Assembly (NCBI RefSeq): GCF_964019385.1
Contig: NC_088645.1
Coordinates: 39,397,536-39,461,535 of the forward strand
Direction: 5' to 3'
Source: Sycon ciliatum
Taxonomy: Eukaryota > Porifera > Calcarea > Leucosolenida > Sycettidae
Length of the DNA stretch: 64,000 bases
A program made the position numbers and the translations under genes. Positions 21,706 to 33,140 of the stretch are shown one piece after another. Position 1 is the first letter of the stretch, and every line of letters begins with the position of its first letter. The notes under the pieces were generated by a model that searched no databases, was not told where the DNA came from, and saw only the letters and a program-made list of their open reading frames with translations.

Positions 21706-21737
21706 GAGAACATACCCCAACGGTCCAAGCGTTTATA
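21703..21737 (-). promoter_or_regulatory. Core promoter of micropeptide gene A (TATA + Inr)
   Basis: TATAAA (21737-21732 on the minus strand) lies 32 bp upstream of the initiator TCAGTT (A at 21705). This is the canonical animal TATA-Inr spacing. Confidence 0.55.
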
Positions 21738-21739
21738 GT

Positions 21740-23200
21740 GTATTTTACGCAGCTTTTTCGCAGCAGCGTTCAGGCCTGTAGCCGCTCTACCGAGTGCGAA
21801 GAGCACAAGGCAGCACCGTCGGATAGGGGCCGCGCCGATAAAGGTCACATTAGCCTTTCGCACCCAATAGGCTGTAAAAGGTGTTGTGAATTTTCCGGCT
21901 TCGTCGCATTGCATTCACTGACAGGTTCAGGGTGCGACTTCGTGGTCATGGAGACAAACGAAAGCACTATTCACATTAGGTAATCATGACAATCTGTGGT
22001 CGTCGAACCAGGAAAACCGGTTTGTTCGTTGTTCAGTGTCCAGTCCCAATGGACGATTATAAGGAATGTTCAGCCGTAAAGAACGCGTCATAGATTTCGT
22101 CCATATCATTGGCATGAGTTTGTGTGAATGACATCATCATAACTATGTTTTTTACCATGGGTTTATAATGACTGCAACACTGGCGCTTACGATACCACAC
22201 GGTGTCATTACATACAGGCCAACTGAACTGATGATGTAGCTGCACACTGCACGTATTACCCTTTGTATAATCCACAACATGATCAAAGAAGGGAAATTTG
22301 TGCGTCGCTCCCCGAAATGGCGACAACCTCTTCTTATCATCGAAGAAGCAACTAGTTTCGGGTCGGTATGTGTTTTTACCTTCTTTTTTTTGCAATGGTG
22401 CCAAAACTGGTCCGCTTCTAGAAATTCAGGTGTGTTGGCTGTGCACAATCATTGAATTGCTTGACTGAAAAGCATCTTTGTTGGTACAGGTACGTTGCTA
22501 CCATGTGAAAATCAACCCCTATGTCTCAGTGGCCGATACCAGGCTGGGACGGCACACGGAACTAAGGTAACAGGAATACTAGGAGTGCATGCATGTTCAT
22601 CTACAAGTGTGAGAGAGCACCCAAGGCACTGGGAAGGCCCAGGACGACTATCCAATACCCGAATCAGTGAACACTGGCCAGTAGGACAAATCGGGAAACA
22701 TGATACTCAGCTCAAAGCAACACAACGTGCAACTCGGCAAGTTCTTTGCGATAGAAAGTGCTTTGAATTGCACATCTTGGCAAAAAGACTCAATGCAGCG
22801 CAGAGCCAAGTATTTATATTAATTGTCTGCACCCCAATCTAGATCATGCAAATCTCTCATACGCCCATTCAAGCACATAACGTTGTGGTCCATCGAAATG
22901 AGTTTTTCGAATGATTGAAATCAGCGATGACTATTAGACAATAACGAGAAAAAGACGGTTGTCAAAGTGACTAGATGGAGATATAAATGTGTGTGCACAT
23001 GATCCACAAAAAGAGAAAGAGGTGTTCAAAACATCATGATAATTGCAATTGTATCATCGTGGAACTCAGTGCTTAGGCACCTTATAATCTACTAAAGGAC
23101 CGACTGCGTACACACGTAATCATAGGGGTCAAAGTAGCAGGGCTATAACGGGTTTTATCTACAATCATGATAGCCAAGTCTATATTCTCCAGGAAGAATG
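21740..23200. other. Region between micropeptide genes A and B
   Basis: No gene is supported. A minus-strand frame ending at 22057 finishes DMDEIYDAFFTAEHSL, which faintly recalls the family core, but it has no matching promoter or splice pattern and I do not call it. Confidence 0.35.
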
Positions 23201-23222
23201 CCGACGCATCACGCTGCCCTCT

Positions 23223-23321
23223 CTATTCGACTTCAGTTACCGTTGTTTTCTGAATGTAGACTGCATCATCAGTCTCAACAATCCTGGTGACGGTCGTTTG
23301 GGACACTGAAACTCCATCCAT
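23223..23321 (-). CDS. Micropeptide B of the tandem family (32 aa)
   Basis: Exon 2 starts at 23361 after the strong acceptor TTTCTCTGTATGCAG; 40 nt of leader follow. The first AUG of the spliced RNA (23321; A at -3, G at +4) opens 32 codons ending TAG. The peptide reads SQTTVTRIVETDDAVY, then QKTTVTEVE. Its VETDD-A-[VI]-Y core and TT[VI]T block match peptide C closely and peptide A more loosely, while the DNA has diverged. Exon 1 is 23965-24018 and the intron is 603 nt. A CA-rich repeat (about 23380-23470) again lies just upstream of the 3' splice site, as in gene A. Unknown function; probably cytosolic, as no targeting signal is seen. Confidence 0.6.
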   Translation of the reverse strand: MDGVSVSQTTVTRIVETDDAVYIQKTTVTEVE

Positions 23322-23377
23322 TTTGAGCGAAGTTGGCTGATGACAGCGAATAGTACTGATACTGCATACAGAGAAAC

Positions 23378-23470
23378 AAGCACACACACACACACACGCA
23401 CACGCACGCAGACAAAAATACGCACGCACAACCACACACACGTACGCACACGAGCACACACACAAACACA
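23378..23470. repeat. CA-rich repeat in intron B
   Basis: Imperfect CA repeat with CG interruptions, ending about 17 bp from the predicted 3' splice site of gene B. It is the same relative position as the giant CA tract in gene A. Confidence 0.8.
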
Positions 23471-23964
23471 GACAGGTTAACATATTGAAGACGAATGACT
23501 TGAACAGCAACAGATCGTCCGACTTCTTGCAACACAGTGCCACAAAATTGGCATTGCTTTCTAAAGCAAAAGAGTACAATGGGTAGAGTATAAACATGTT
23601 GCTCCTTCCAGCTACTCTTTGCTACCATTCGGATGAAGCACAACACAAAGCATCAATTAACAAATTAAAACACAACTACCTCCCAGCGCCACTGACACAA
23701 ATGCCTGAACTGAACGTCTCAGATCGAAGGGTGCGCATTGACCTCCACGCCGAGAGAAATAATGGCACAGTATTAGCGCTATCGCATGCGCACAAACGCC
23801 CCCCCTCCCCCCCTCCTCCTCCCTCACAAACAGTGACACAAAACACATGGGCATTCATCCGCATAAACATAGTTTCGGCGACACACGTGAACTAGGACTC
23901 CGTGTTATCACTACAAGTATAAAATATTGTTACGTTCACAGTGTTACGAATTAGTAACATTTAC

Positions 23965-24018
23965 CTTTTTGCGAAGCGACAAACGGACAAGAACAGCCAC
24001 GAAGGTTTGCGAACAAGT
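23965..24018 (-). other. Non-coding exon 1 of micropeptide gene B
   Basis: 54 nt from the initiator TCACTT (A at 24018) to the donor CGCAAAAAG|GTAAAT. It contains no ATG. The ATG near 24021 lies upstream of the predicted start site. Confidence 0.5.
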
Positions 24019-24051
24019 GATCATTCTCTCCCCCGCACGGACGGATTTATA
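24016..24051 (-). promoter_or_regulatory. Core promoter of micropeptide gene B (TATA + Inr)
   Basis: TATAAAT starting at 24051 on the minus strand, with initiator TCACTT 33 bp downstream. Confidence 0.55.
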
Positions 24052-24099
24052 GTCATATAACCCATGATGACCGGCGTCCACCTTTCAGGCTTACTGAGA

Positions 24100-25000
24100 T
24101 CATTCAGCGTGGGGCATGGGTACCCGCGGCCAGGTGTGGGAGGCCTGGAATCCCATCCCCGCAATCTCTAGACTCCATCTCAACACGCGCAGTAGATTTT
24201 CCGGTTCACCAACATTTGTGCGTGTGGAAAGTTCAAGGTGCTGTGCCCGAAGAGGATGGGTAGGACAGTAATGACTTTGCGTTATTACGCTTGCCGTGTT
24301 GGGCAAGACTACAACAAATATGTGTTGAAAACGTATGAAGGGATTATGAAGACGTAATGGCTCCACGCGCAAAGAACACTGCAAGCTTCTGGATGGCGTG
24401 GCGGTACATTGTGCGATTGCATTCTCATATTGGTAACCAGCTCTAACTGATAAGCATGACGGAGAACTACCCTCAATTTTTGCCAACTACGTGTTCATGT
24501 AGGGGTACGTGTGCAGTGCATCTATCATGTACAAGAAGGCAACGAGTTATGTACGTGGCTTACCAATGTCTGAACATGTCAAACACCCGTCTATGCAGCA
24601 ATAACATTGACAGCGTGGACGGCACACGCGCAACAACGCTCATGTGCGAGGCGCAGGTTTTCCTTGACAGGAGTTCGAAGTCCGTCGCTGTGGTCCAGCG
24701 AAATCTCCTTGACTGAAAGTTACTTGCAGAAATGGGTGTGCAGGAGCGTAGAATACTGTGTACCGCCTGACGTGTCATGCTGAGCTTACGTACAGTTCAT
24801 CTTTGAAGCGAAAGTGTCATTCTATATTCTTATGTACATGCCCAAATCTACTACATGATAGTACTGTTTTGCCTGTGCATTCCCAACACTGGAAACAAAC
24901 TGCCTGTCTGGCGAATTCGTTCGTGACAACCTCTCATTTTCTCGACATGTATTGTTGTAGTAGTAGGAGTCAGATGGATAGTGGAGTACAAGTGTAGTGA
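24100..25000. other. Upstream of micropeptide gene B: no gene recognised
   Basis: A 128-codon minus frame (24100-24486) has no domain, codon pattern or splice support. Confidence 0.35.
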
Positions 25001-25013
25001 TCAGGTGCAACTA

Positions 25014-25084
25014 TTCTTTCTAGTACTGGTGCTGAACCGCCGAAGTACCGTACTTCCGCGGCTTAGCACCAGTGCTAGAAAGAA
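25014..25084. ncRNA. Candidate miRNA-like hairpin or tiny MITE
   Basis: Two 34-nt arms (25014-25047, 25051-25084) pair with 30 Watson-Crick pairs, 2 G-U pairs and 2 mismatches around a 3-nt centre (CCG). The 71-nt length and scattered mismatches resemble an animal miRNA precursor, but the loop is very small. A short inverted-repeat element is equally possible. It lies between micropeptide genes B and C. Confidence 0.35.
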
Positions 25085-25799
25085 CCCCTGCTCATCTGAG
25101 TGGTGGCGAGCGTGGTGGTGTGTTTTGTTCGCGTTTTGCAGAGGGACAAGAGGTATTGATATGATTCGGACACCAATTTAAAGGAAGGTCTATATCCATT
25201 ACTAGTGGCTGGTTGATTGCATCTTCAACACTGAACGGTGTAGACATGCACAGAGTTCAGTGCACAATGTAATTACTATTTACCCATCGTGATCAACGAG
25301 TGGTTGTATTCAAGACGATGCATCTACTGTGTATTGCTAGCAACTAAAAAGGAGTTTGGCCCATGAAGCGTCCTCAGCAGACACAATTAATGTTATAATA
25401 ACTCATCATTCCTTTGCTACTAAGGGGTGTGTAAGCGCTCACATCGAACAAGGGTTTGGGGAGAGAGCTTTTGTAGTCCCAACTATGGCTCTGTGAAGAG
25501 CGAAGTGACCAGCGAAAAGTTAACCAACATAGGGATCACTCACACATACTCTGTATGCAGTCATGAACGGGCACACTCAGAAAGGTAAGGAATTTTCAGG
25601 CTTTGAATTCTATCTGTTCGTCAAGATAACTTTGAATGACATCTGGAAGGTAAGATCAAGAAGAACATGATTGTGGAGATCCGGCCATCAACTAGGAGTA
25701 CGTTGCACGGTGAAAAGAATGAGAGTATGGAGCATCACATGAACGAGAGGGTGCTCAATGCTAAGCCTCAAACATGCTATGCGGTAGTTGGTAGTCACA

Positions 25800-25828
25800 A
25801 GGAGAGAGAGAGGGGGGGGGGGGGGGTT
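25800..25828. repeat. GA then poly-G tract
   Basis: GAGAGAGAGAG followed by about 15 G, downstream of micropeptide gene C. Confidence 0.8.
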
Positions 25829-25930
25829 GAGTAAAGTGTACTACGCTCAACATATCTATGACGAAAAACGAAGGCTTACGACAACACGGATGGCTTATAT
25901 ACAATCATCGAAGGCAGTACGTGTATATCT

Positions 25931-26035
25931 CTACTCGGATTCGGTGATGGTCGTCTCCTCCACATAAATGGCGTCATCCGTCTCGACCACTTTCGTGATC
26001 TTCGTGATGGAGGTCGTAGAAGAGTCCCTGTCCAT
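25931..26035 (-). CDS. Micropeptide C of the tandem family (34 aa)
   Basis: Exon 2 starts at 26068 (acceptor CAATCCCCTCAG); 33 nt of leader precede the first AUG at 26035 (A at -3, G at +4). The ORF is 34 codons ending TAG, the same length as A. The peptide reads TSITKITKVVETDDAIY, then EETTITESE: acidic, with alternating Thr and Val/Ile that would favour a beta strand. Exon 1 is 26403-26451 and the intron 334 nt, without a CA tract. In all three genes the leader is 82-94 nt after splicing, with the peptide start as first AUG. I do not recognise the family. A longer protein joined through exon 1 is less likely, as that exon has no AUG. Confidence 0.6.
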   Translation of the reverse strand: MDRDSSTTSITKITKVVETDDAIYVEETTITESE

Positions 26036-26402
26036 GTTGAGAGGAAGGTTTGCTTGGTCGATGAGAACCTGAGGGGATTGCACACAAAACACAGTAGACG
26101 GGAGCTTTAGAAGCAATTCGAATTCAGGATGATAACAAGCACACGTGGACAGAGGGCGAGATCAAGGGGCCTGGTGAATCCTTGAAATACAAAATAAATA
26201 AAAAAAAACAATAAAAAAAGTTTTGGGTCCTCTTCACTCGGCAGAGATGATTCTAGGGAGCTGTACTCATTATGCCGAGAGGCGGGCTAACACCCCAGTG
26301 TGGAAATTTTCCCAAGACGAAGTGAACACAGTAGTAGTCGTACTGGGCTAAGTTGAAAAATATAAATAAAATAGAACACGGAGGTTGAAAAATTGTACTC
26401 AC

Positions 26403-26451
26403 TGTGGAGTGGAGAGGTAGATGTGGAGCGTTGAAGCAGTCGCAAGGAACT
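26403..26451 (-). other. Non-coding exon 1 of micropeptide gene C
   Basis: 49 nt from the initiator CCTCAGTTCC (A at 26451) to the donor CTCCACA|GTGAGT. The TCAGTTC initiator matches that of gene A. Confidence 0.45.
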
Positions 26452-26483
26452 GAGGGAATGTTCTCGGACTTTCGCGTCTTGTA
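26449..26483 (-). promoter_or_regulatory. Core promoter of micropeptide gene C (weak TATA + Inr)
   Basis: TACAAG, a degenerate TATA, starts exactly 32 bp upstream of the initiator A. The spacing is conserved with genes A and B even though the box has drifted. Confidence 0.4.
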
Positions 26484-27049
26484 CCAGCGTTCTATTCCAG
26501 GCTCAGTCAGCGGCGGGCGGTGAAATGATGAGTGCTTATCGCTGGTTTCGGGCATACACGTCTTGCGTGGAATAGAAGTCAGAACGTGCGCGGCTGTCGT
26601 AGAGAACAAATTCTTCTTCATTCCGTAAACAGAAAGATGACATTAGCATTTGTTTGATGCGTTTGGGTATTCGCGCTTGCCTGCTTGTGCCTGCGTGTTC
26701 GTGCGCGCGCTTGTGCCAGAGAGCGACCACAGCACGGCTCAGTTTTCCTTGTTGTCAATGCTCTGCTTGAGACAATTGTCTGCGTGAGACAATGGTATGT
26801 GTAGCGTAAGTGTCTATCAGGGCACAGGTAGAACGAAAGGATACCATGCTCTCCGTTTCCAGCGTCAGAGTTACTACTCACAGCTGCAGTCCAAGTGAAC
26901 TTTCGGCAGACTTTCCTGGATAGTGGATACATCTTGGCGCCAGGTGGCGTGCGCGATCGAGGCGTTTTGCGCTTGGTACCATGTATTGAACGAAACGACA
27001 TGTTGGGAGCGACTGTAAGGGATCTAGGACTGTCACTGTCCATGATAAT

Positions 27050-27325
27050 GCAATGGAGTGATAGCGCCAGGAAAAATTACTATGGCCCCATTACTATGGG
27101 TACCAGTAGACGACATACGATATGGTCTGCCACTGGATAGTGTAAGCGATCATTGTGTCTGTGGGAAGTCCATGACCACCCACCACGCCCTCACGTGCCC
27201 GACCGGCAGCTATCCGTCGACTCCCCATAACGAGCTTCGGGACCTCCTGGCGGGCGTACTGCAGGATGTACTGCCTGATGTGAAGATTGAGCCACGCATG
27301 CTCCCACTACACGCTGAAAAAAACG
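27050..27325 (+). pseudogene. Retroelement C-terminal zinc-domain remnant
   Basis: The frame reads DDIRYGLPLDSVSDHCVCGK, then HHALTCPTG, HNELRDLLAG and a VKIEPRMLPL end. I know this CxCG…HALxCPxG…HNExRD…EPxLxPL pattern from the C-terminal part of mobile-element proteins repeated in invertebrate genomes. The source element is not intact here. Another piece of the same protein type lies at 44341-44490. Confidence 0.5.
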
Positions 27326-27957
27326 ATTTCGTGTTTAGCTTTTGCGTTCAATTTTATATTTCAATTGAGTGTTCTATTTATTTCCGAAATTGGGTTGTCT
27401 TTTTGCTTTGACTCTTACTTCATGGTGTTAAGAATAAAACCGTTCTCAAGTAGACGGCAGCACTGTCACACACGGACGCGACTTGTCCTGCTAGAGTACT
27501 CATTCCGCATGATGGGCAGAGCGCAGTGCACAAGAGTTCCCTTTGCGTACCACTCATGACTTGCCTCCTTTCCCTTGACTCACTTGTGAGGTCTGCATTC
27601 GACACTCAGGTTATATGGGCCAAATGGTGGCCCGCCGATGCGACTGTATTTGCTTGATGTATTCCTAAACACGTCAGGTGATGCGGCCGCGAATTCGGCT
27701 AACTTTACTTTCTTTCCTTTTTTACACCTCGTGCACCACGCCAATAACAAAAGCGATCGTCTGTGCTTAGATCTTGCAACTCGGACTCGTTACCATGGTT
27801 ACCGTGTTATCTCCTGCCTGCTTCATGTTTGGAGCTTCACTGCATTGTCTGGGTCTCCACCTCGGCACCATAGCTGGCAGTGGTGCATACGGGTAGGTAT
27901 AATGTTGTAACCTCTCATATTGCTGCTCAAACACCAGCTAGCTAAGACGGAAATATA

Positions 27958-28029
27958 AGATATATATATATATATATATAGAACGAAACAGCATGCTGTC
28001 CGCAGATTGAGTATATATATATATATATG
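27958..28029. repeat. Two (TA)n tracts
   Basis: (TA)n at 27958-27980 and 28012-28029, separated by 31 bp that include CGAAACAGCATGCTGTC. The second tract is the left edge of the long inverted-repeat element. Confidence 0.8.
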
Positions 28030-28534
28030 TTGGACTCAGTAGAGCGTCCAGCCCCTATATGATGTCCAACCCCTATATAGAGTCCATTGGTCCAAAATCC
28101 ACTGTACAGAGTCCAAACTTGGAATCAACTGTGAGCTTAAAGTTTAGATGGACATCACTCCCTGTATAGAGTCCAGCCAATTGGCTTCACCCCTATATAG
28201 AGTCCATTGGTCCAAAATCAACTGTATGGAGTCCAAACTTTGAAATCAACTATAAGGAGTCTTTATGTGGACAACACTCCTTGTATAAAGTCCAGCCAAT
28301 TAGGCATTCCCTATCCAGAGTTCGAAATTAGACAAAGGATCTGCTGTAAGCAGTGAATATTAACCAGAAAACGGCCTCTCCCTTTAATCCTTTACATCAT
28401 TCACTTCTCAAGATAAAAAATAAGTATTGAGGCGCCACTGCAGCCACTTCATTACATGAAAAACCCTACAAACACCATCCTCAAATCAAGTGGTCTTTTC
28501 GCAGACACTGCAAATTACAATATCTCAATCATGT

Positions 28535-28760
28535 AGTGTTGCCAAATTATTGTGCACGCACACACACACACACATGCACATACCCACACAACGCCAAGAA
28601 AATACCTAGAAAAAAACCAAGAATCGAAAGAGAATAATGGAGAGCCAAGGATTAATTATTTGTTTTCAAATTATTGTGCACGCGCACACACACAAACACA
28701 CACACACACACACAAACTTATACAACGCCAGGAAAACACCAAGAAAAGAGTAGAGACCCA
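28535..28760. repeat. Two-copy repeat with CA core
   Basis: CAAATTATTGTGCACGC followed by CA repeats and an ACAACGCCA(A/G)GAAAA block occurs twice, about 128 bp apart. Confidence 0.7.
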
Positions 28761-29196
28761 ATAAACACGCAACTCCAACAGCCATGCAAACGTCCACCCA
28801 TTTACACGTAAAGTCAAGAGGGATAACAAATAATTATACGAAACGAATGCATACGTGGGCGGATGCGCGCACGTTTACATACGTGTAGTAGCGTAAGAGA
28901 GTAACATAGTGCAGTAGTCAGCATAATACTAGGACATGCTGAGAGTGCAATAGCAAGCTTCACCATTGCTCATGGCCATGCAAAAGTTCAGCAGCACTCA
29001 GTTCCACAATCTTCTGAAGATCAGCACACCTGCAACAAATAGATAGCACAAGGATACGCGTATTACCGTAATGATGCATAGAAGCACACAACTACCAAGT
29101 TCTCAACGAATGTAATGCTCAATGAAAATCCATCCACTCAAAGACCTGTGAACAGGTGACGGTGGGGACAATAATCTATTAGCAATACGAGGAATA

Positions 29197-29414
29197 CTGT
29201 AAGACATGTATAATATTACGAGGAAGCAAATCTAACGTTTTAACGGATGACATTTCTTCGTTATAATAAGATCCGTTGAGGCCGTACTGATTCATATTAT
29301 GCTATGTGTGGATATGGCAGAATACTGCAAGATCGTTAACATTATCTTCTCGTTAACCTATGAATTTTGGACAATCGTTAAATTTGCGACTCGTTATAAT
29401 AACATGTCTTACAG
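29197..29414. mobile_element. MITE with TA duplication
   Basis: Termini CTGTAAGACATGT and their inverse extend for about 40 bp with few mismatches (ATAACGAG, GCAAAT, TAACG). TA lies on both sides (29195-29196, 29415-29416). Confidence 0.85.
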
Positions 29415-29696
29415 TAAGATCGTTTGTGCACACTCAAGATGCACAGACACACCACCATACATGTAGTGTACACAGTGTTTCACTTCACTGCAACTAAATT
29501 GAAATGAGATGATTTGAACAATCTGTACAGCGTTGCCGTCAGTCAGTCTTCCCCAAGATGGAAATGCAATGATTTGTTGTCACGAGGCAGTTTCACTGAC
29601 ACAATGTCATGTTTGTGACATCAAAACGGTTACTTCATGGAATACGAGTACATGTATTAGCTTGAGAAGCTTTTTCTTGTCATCGGCATACGAGAA

Positions 29697-29739
29697 ATCC
29701 TCCTCCTCCTACTACTACTACTACTACTACTACTACTAG
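29697..29739. repeat. (CTA)n microsatellite
   Basis: (TCC)n leading into about 10 CTA units. Confidence 0.9.
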
Positions 29740-30141
29740 TACACTGGCACTGCGTTTGTGGATCCCATTGTATTTGACATCATACTAGAGCCTAGTACTA
29801 GTAGTAGAGGAAGAGTGTCGTGGAGTTCACATAATTATCACAGGGATAAAAATACATTTCTCATGAAATAAAATAATAATTGATGATAGCTAGACGATCA
29901 TATACGATTGATGCGAAGTCCTTGCAGTCCTTGAGGACTATTACGAAGTGGTTGATTACTTTTAGGGCATTCATTCAAGCAACATCAAACAAACGCGATA
30001 CGATCCTTGAAAATGGAAAAAAATTCAAGCATAACGACAAAACAGCAAACCAATCGAAACGAGTAAAAGCTTCCTTACCTCAGTCATCGTCCTGCCATGT
30101 AGTTGGACAGCCTTTTGACACGGTGGTACAGGCAGCTCTTG

Positions 30142-30430
30142 TCCAGTCAAACAGGGTATCCTTGTGGCGTCGAACGAAAGAGAGTGTCAGTGTATCTGAC
30201 TCGTCAGATTGGAACTGTGCTGAACTTTTCTCGTTCTCCGCTTTCTGCTTTCATCCCTCGCTCTGATGAAACCGTTCAAACGCCTTACTGGCAGTAATGG
30301 CCAGCCAAACAGGGGATCCTTGTGGCGTCGAACGAAAGAGAGTGTCAGGGTACCTGACTCGTCAGATTTGAACTGTGCGGAACTTTTCTCGTTCTGCAAT
30401 TTCTGCTTTCATCCCGCGCACTGATGAAAC
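30142..30430. repeat. Direct repeat, two ~130-bp copies
   Basis: 30142-30271 and 30301-30430 share CCAGYCAAACAGGG, TGGCGTCGAACGAAAGAGAG and CTGACTCGTCAGATT blocks, offset by 159 bp. Confidence 0.8.
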
Positions 30431-30977
30431 GTCTTCAGAGAACCACAAGACGCTTTCCAGATTTGATTTTGAACGTCTCCTTATCCTCCTTGGTTACCTC
30501 GAGACAGATTACTGTCAGCAACTGCACAGCAGAACTGGCAGCCATGGCTGAAGTGAAGAAAGGAATGCGCTGCCACGAGGCAAGCAAAACTGAAAAGGTG
30601 TTTGTTCTCTTCAATTTCGGACACAACACACAGGACGGCGTGACTGGATAAACTGGACTCCTGGACCGTGAATAGGGGACTTGTAGAAAAAGTGTACTCC
30701 TTATAGGGGATTGCGCGGCAGGATGAAGCTGATCAAAACTGAGTGGACTCCTGGACTCTGTATAGTGGATTTTGGACCAATGGACTCTATATAGGGTGCT
30801 GGACATCATATAGTGCATGGACTCTATACTGAGTCCTACATATATATATAAAACAGAGAGGTTCCAGGCTGTCCAAGAGAGTGCTCAATACCGAGTGGTA
30901 GAGCTGGTTCAAACAATAGAAGGACAGAGGAAGTGTTTTTACTCAGAGTTTCACGCACTAAGCGATCATCAGAAAAC

Positions 30978-31618
<641 letters not shown>

Positions 31619-31619
31619 A

Positions 31620-32240
31620 TCACACCACGCACTACGCACCATGTATAGGCCCCTCTCATCACACACACATGCAAAGAGAGAGCCATAGAAAGGGGAGATA
31701 TGGTGTAGATGCATAGAAAAAGCGAAAGAGAGGATAGAGAGAAAGAAAGGGGAAGAATAGAAATCACTCGATATCACGCAGTGATTTGCGTCTTTGAATG
31801 ATTGGCACTTTGTGGGATGTGCGGATATGACTGGCTCGCCGTCAGGTTTGCGCAACTGCGTTTTAGGACGTGCTGCAACTGTCTAAATAATTCAAAGCAG
31901 CGTAAATATACTCACGGTATTCTGTATTACTCTGCAGGGCGATAAGGCACACTCTCATCACCCCCCCCCCCCTCCCTCCTTGCTCTACCGTTCCATGCAA
32001 CCGATCAGGGTTTTAGCACCTCCTGTGATAGCCAGTGGATCAGGCTGCTCTACCTACTCTCTTTGATTCCAACGTTTAGTAAAGATTCTGCCCAGTGACC
32101 CAGCAAAGCGACATTGCATTGAGAGGAAATAACACGGCCACGTTAATTAAGCCTCGAATAATTGAATGTCTCCTAGCTAGGCCTTACTCGGGAAAACTTG
32201 AAATAGGACAAAACACGCGAATCACCAGACCTAGATATGC
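31620..32240. other. No gene recognised
   Basis: Contains a poly-C run at 31961-31974. Nothing else is supported. Confidence 0.4.
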
Positions 32241-32247
32241 ACATGTA

Positions 32248-32390
32248 CAGTGCTGGGGCAACTGAAATCCGGCACCTGCGCGGTGCGCTCACATCGCAAA
32301 GACCCAACGCAGGATAGTAAAACTACGAAACTAGAGACCGCTAGAATGTGAACGCGTCGCTCAGGGGTCGGATTTCAGTTGCCAGCACTG
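32248..32390. mobile_element. MITE, CAGTGCTGGCAACTG family (143 bp)
   Basis: Termini CAGTGCTGGGGCAACTGAAA and its inverse, with TA on both sides. The interior (GCGCTCACATCGCAAAGACC, AAACTACGAAAC) matches the copy at 43140-43281. Confidence 0.88.
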
Positions 32391-32785
32391 TACAGTCATG
32401 TACCTGTGTAGGTTAGCCCAATATGCACTCCGGTCATGAAAATAATGGAGCGGCAGTGATCATCCAGAATGGTCACGAATTGAAGCGAAAAATAGTGTGG
32501 AACAAACGTGCGAGAATTGTGATTGCGTGAGCAGACTAGAGACCAGAGATGCCAGAAGTGTCGCAGGGAAAAGTACTTTCATCTACATGTAGGTTTAATT
32601 ATGCCTAAGTAACAAATACTACATGGATGCAGCTAATGGGGTCGTTCTCGGCACTTGTGCCAGTGGTTGTGAGACTTATCCACTCACCCCCCGGGGCCCC
32701 CCACCGTTAGGCGCTGCATCTGCCTCTAGGGTTTACCGGGTGTTAGCGGCCGTCGTGAGTTTCCTTTGGGAACGGACACGATAAT

Positions 32786-32795
32786 TTATTTATTT
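32786..32795 (-). terminator. Candidate poly(A) signal for the 33-kb gene
   Basis: Overlapping AATAAATAAA on the minus strand, about 350 nt after the stop codon at 33141. Confidence 0.35.
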
Positions 32796-32901
32796 ACTTA
32801 GGTAACAAACACAATGGAAAGAACATGAACTATGGATAGATTGCAAACGTGGACTGCTGGCAGTAATATGTTGTGCACATATTACTTAACATTGAATCAG
32901 C

Positions 32902-32977
32902 AATTTGAATGCCTTTTAGATTTGAATACCTTGAAGATTTGAATGCCTTTTAGATTTGAATGCCTTTCAGATTTGAG
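32902..32977. repeat. 17-bp tandem repeat
   Basis: About 4.4 copies of ATTTGAATGCCTTTTAG with small changes. Confidence 0.85.
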
Positions 32978-33140
32978 CACAGGGGAGAGTTTGTCAGAGT
33001 TACAGTTTTTGCGTACTAGATAGAACTGCTACAGTATGTATGGTGATGATGGCGCAGTCAGACGCTAGAAGCAGAAAATCCCTGGGCTTGCTAAAATGCT
33101 AGCCGAGAAGATCGTGCGGAGCCCGGCCGCCACAGTCCGC

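Larger units (their letters stand above)
28012..30850. mobile_element. 2.8-kb element with long terminal inverted repeats
   Basis: The left end (TA)nTGTTGGACTCAGTAGAG… and the right end are inverted copies for about 100 bp, sharing GATGTCCA, CCCTATATAGAGTCCATTGG and TCCAAAATCCACT blocks. The left arm continues as a tandem array of ~120-bp subrepeats (28070-28310). I see no transposase frame, so it would be non-autonomous. It seems to have gone into a TA microsatellite. A smaller MITE and several direct repeats lie inside. Confidence 0.65.

Noticed and set aside
22057..22404. Possible fourth micropeptide (end DMDEIYDAFFTAEHSL)
   Set aside because: The resemblance to the core is weak, and no TATA-initiator-exon pattern was found upstream.
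24100..24486. 128-codon minus-strand frame
   Set aside because: No domain, paralog or splice support; composition looks like random open sequence.
26618..27043. 141-codon minus frame with a donor-like GCAGCT|GTGAGT
   Set aside because: No acceptor in a compatible phase; it lies upstream of the predicted promoter of gene C and partly opposite a retroelement remnant.
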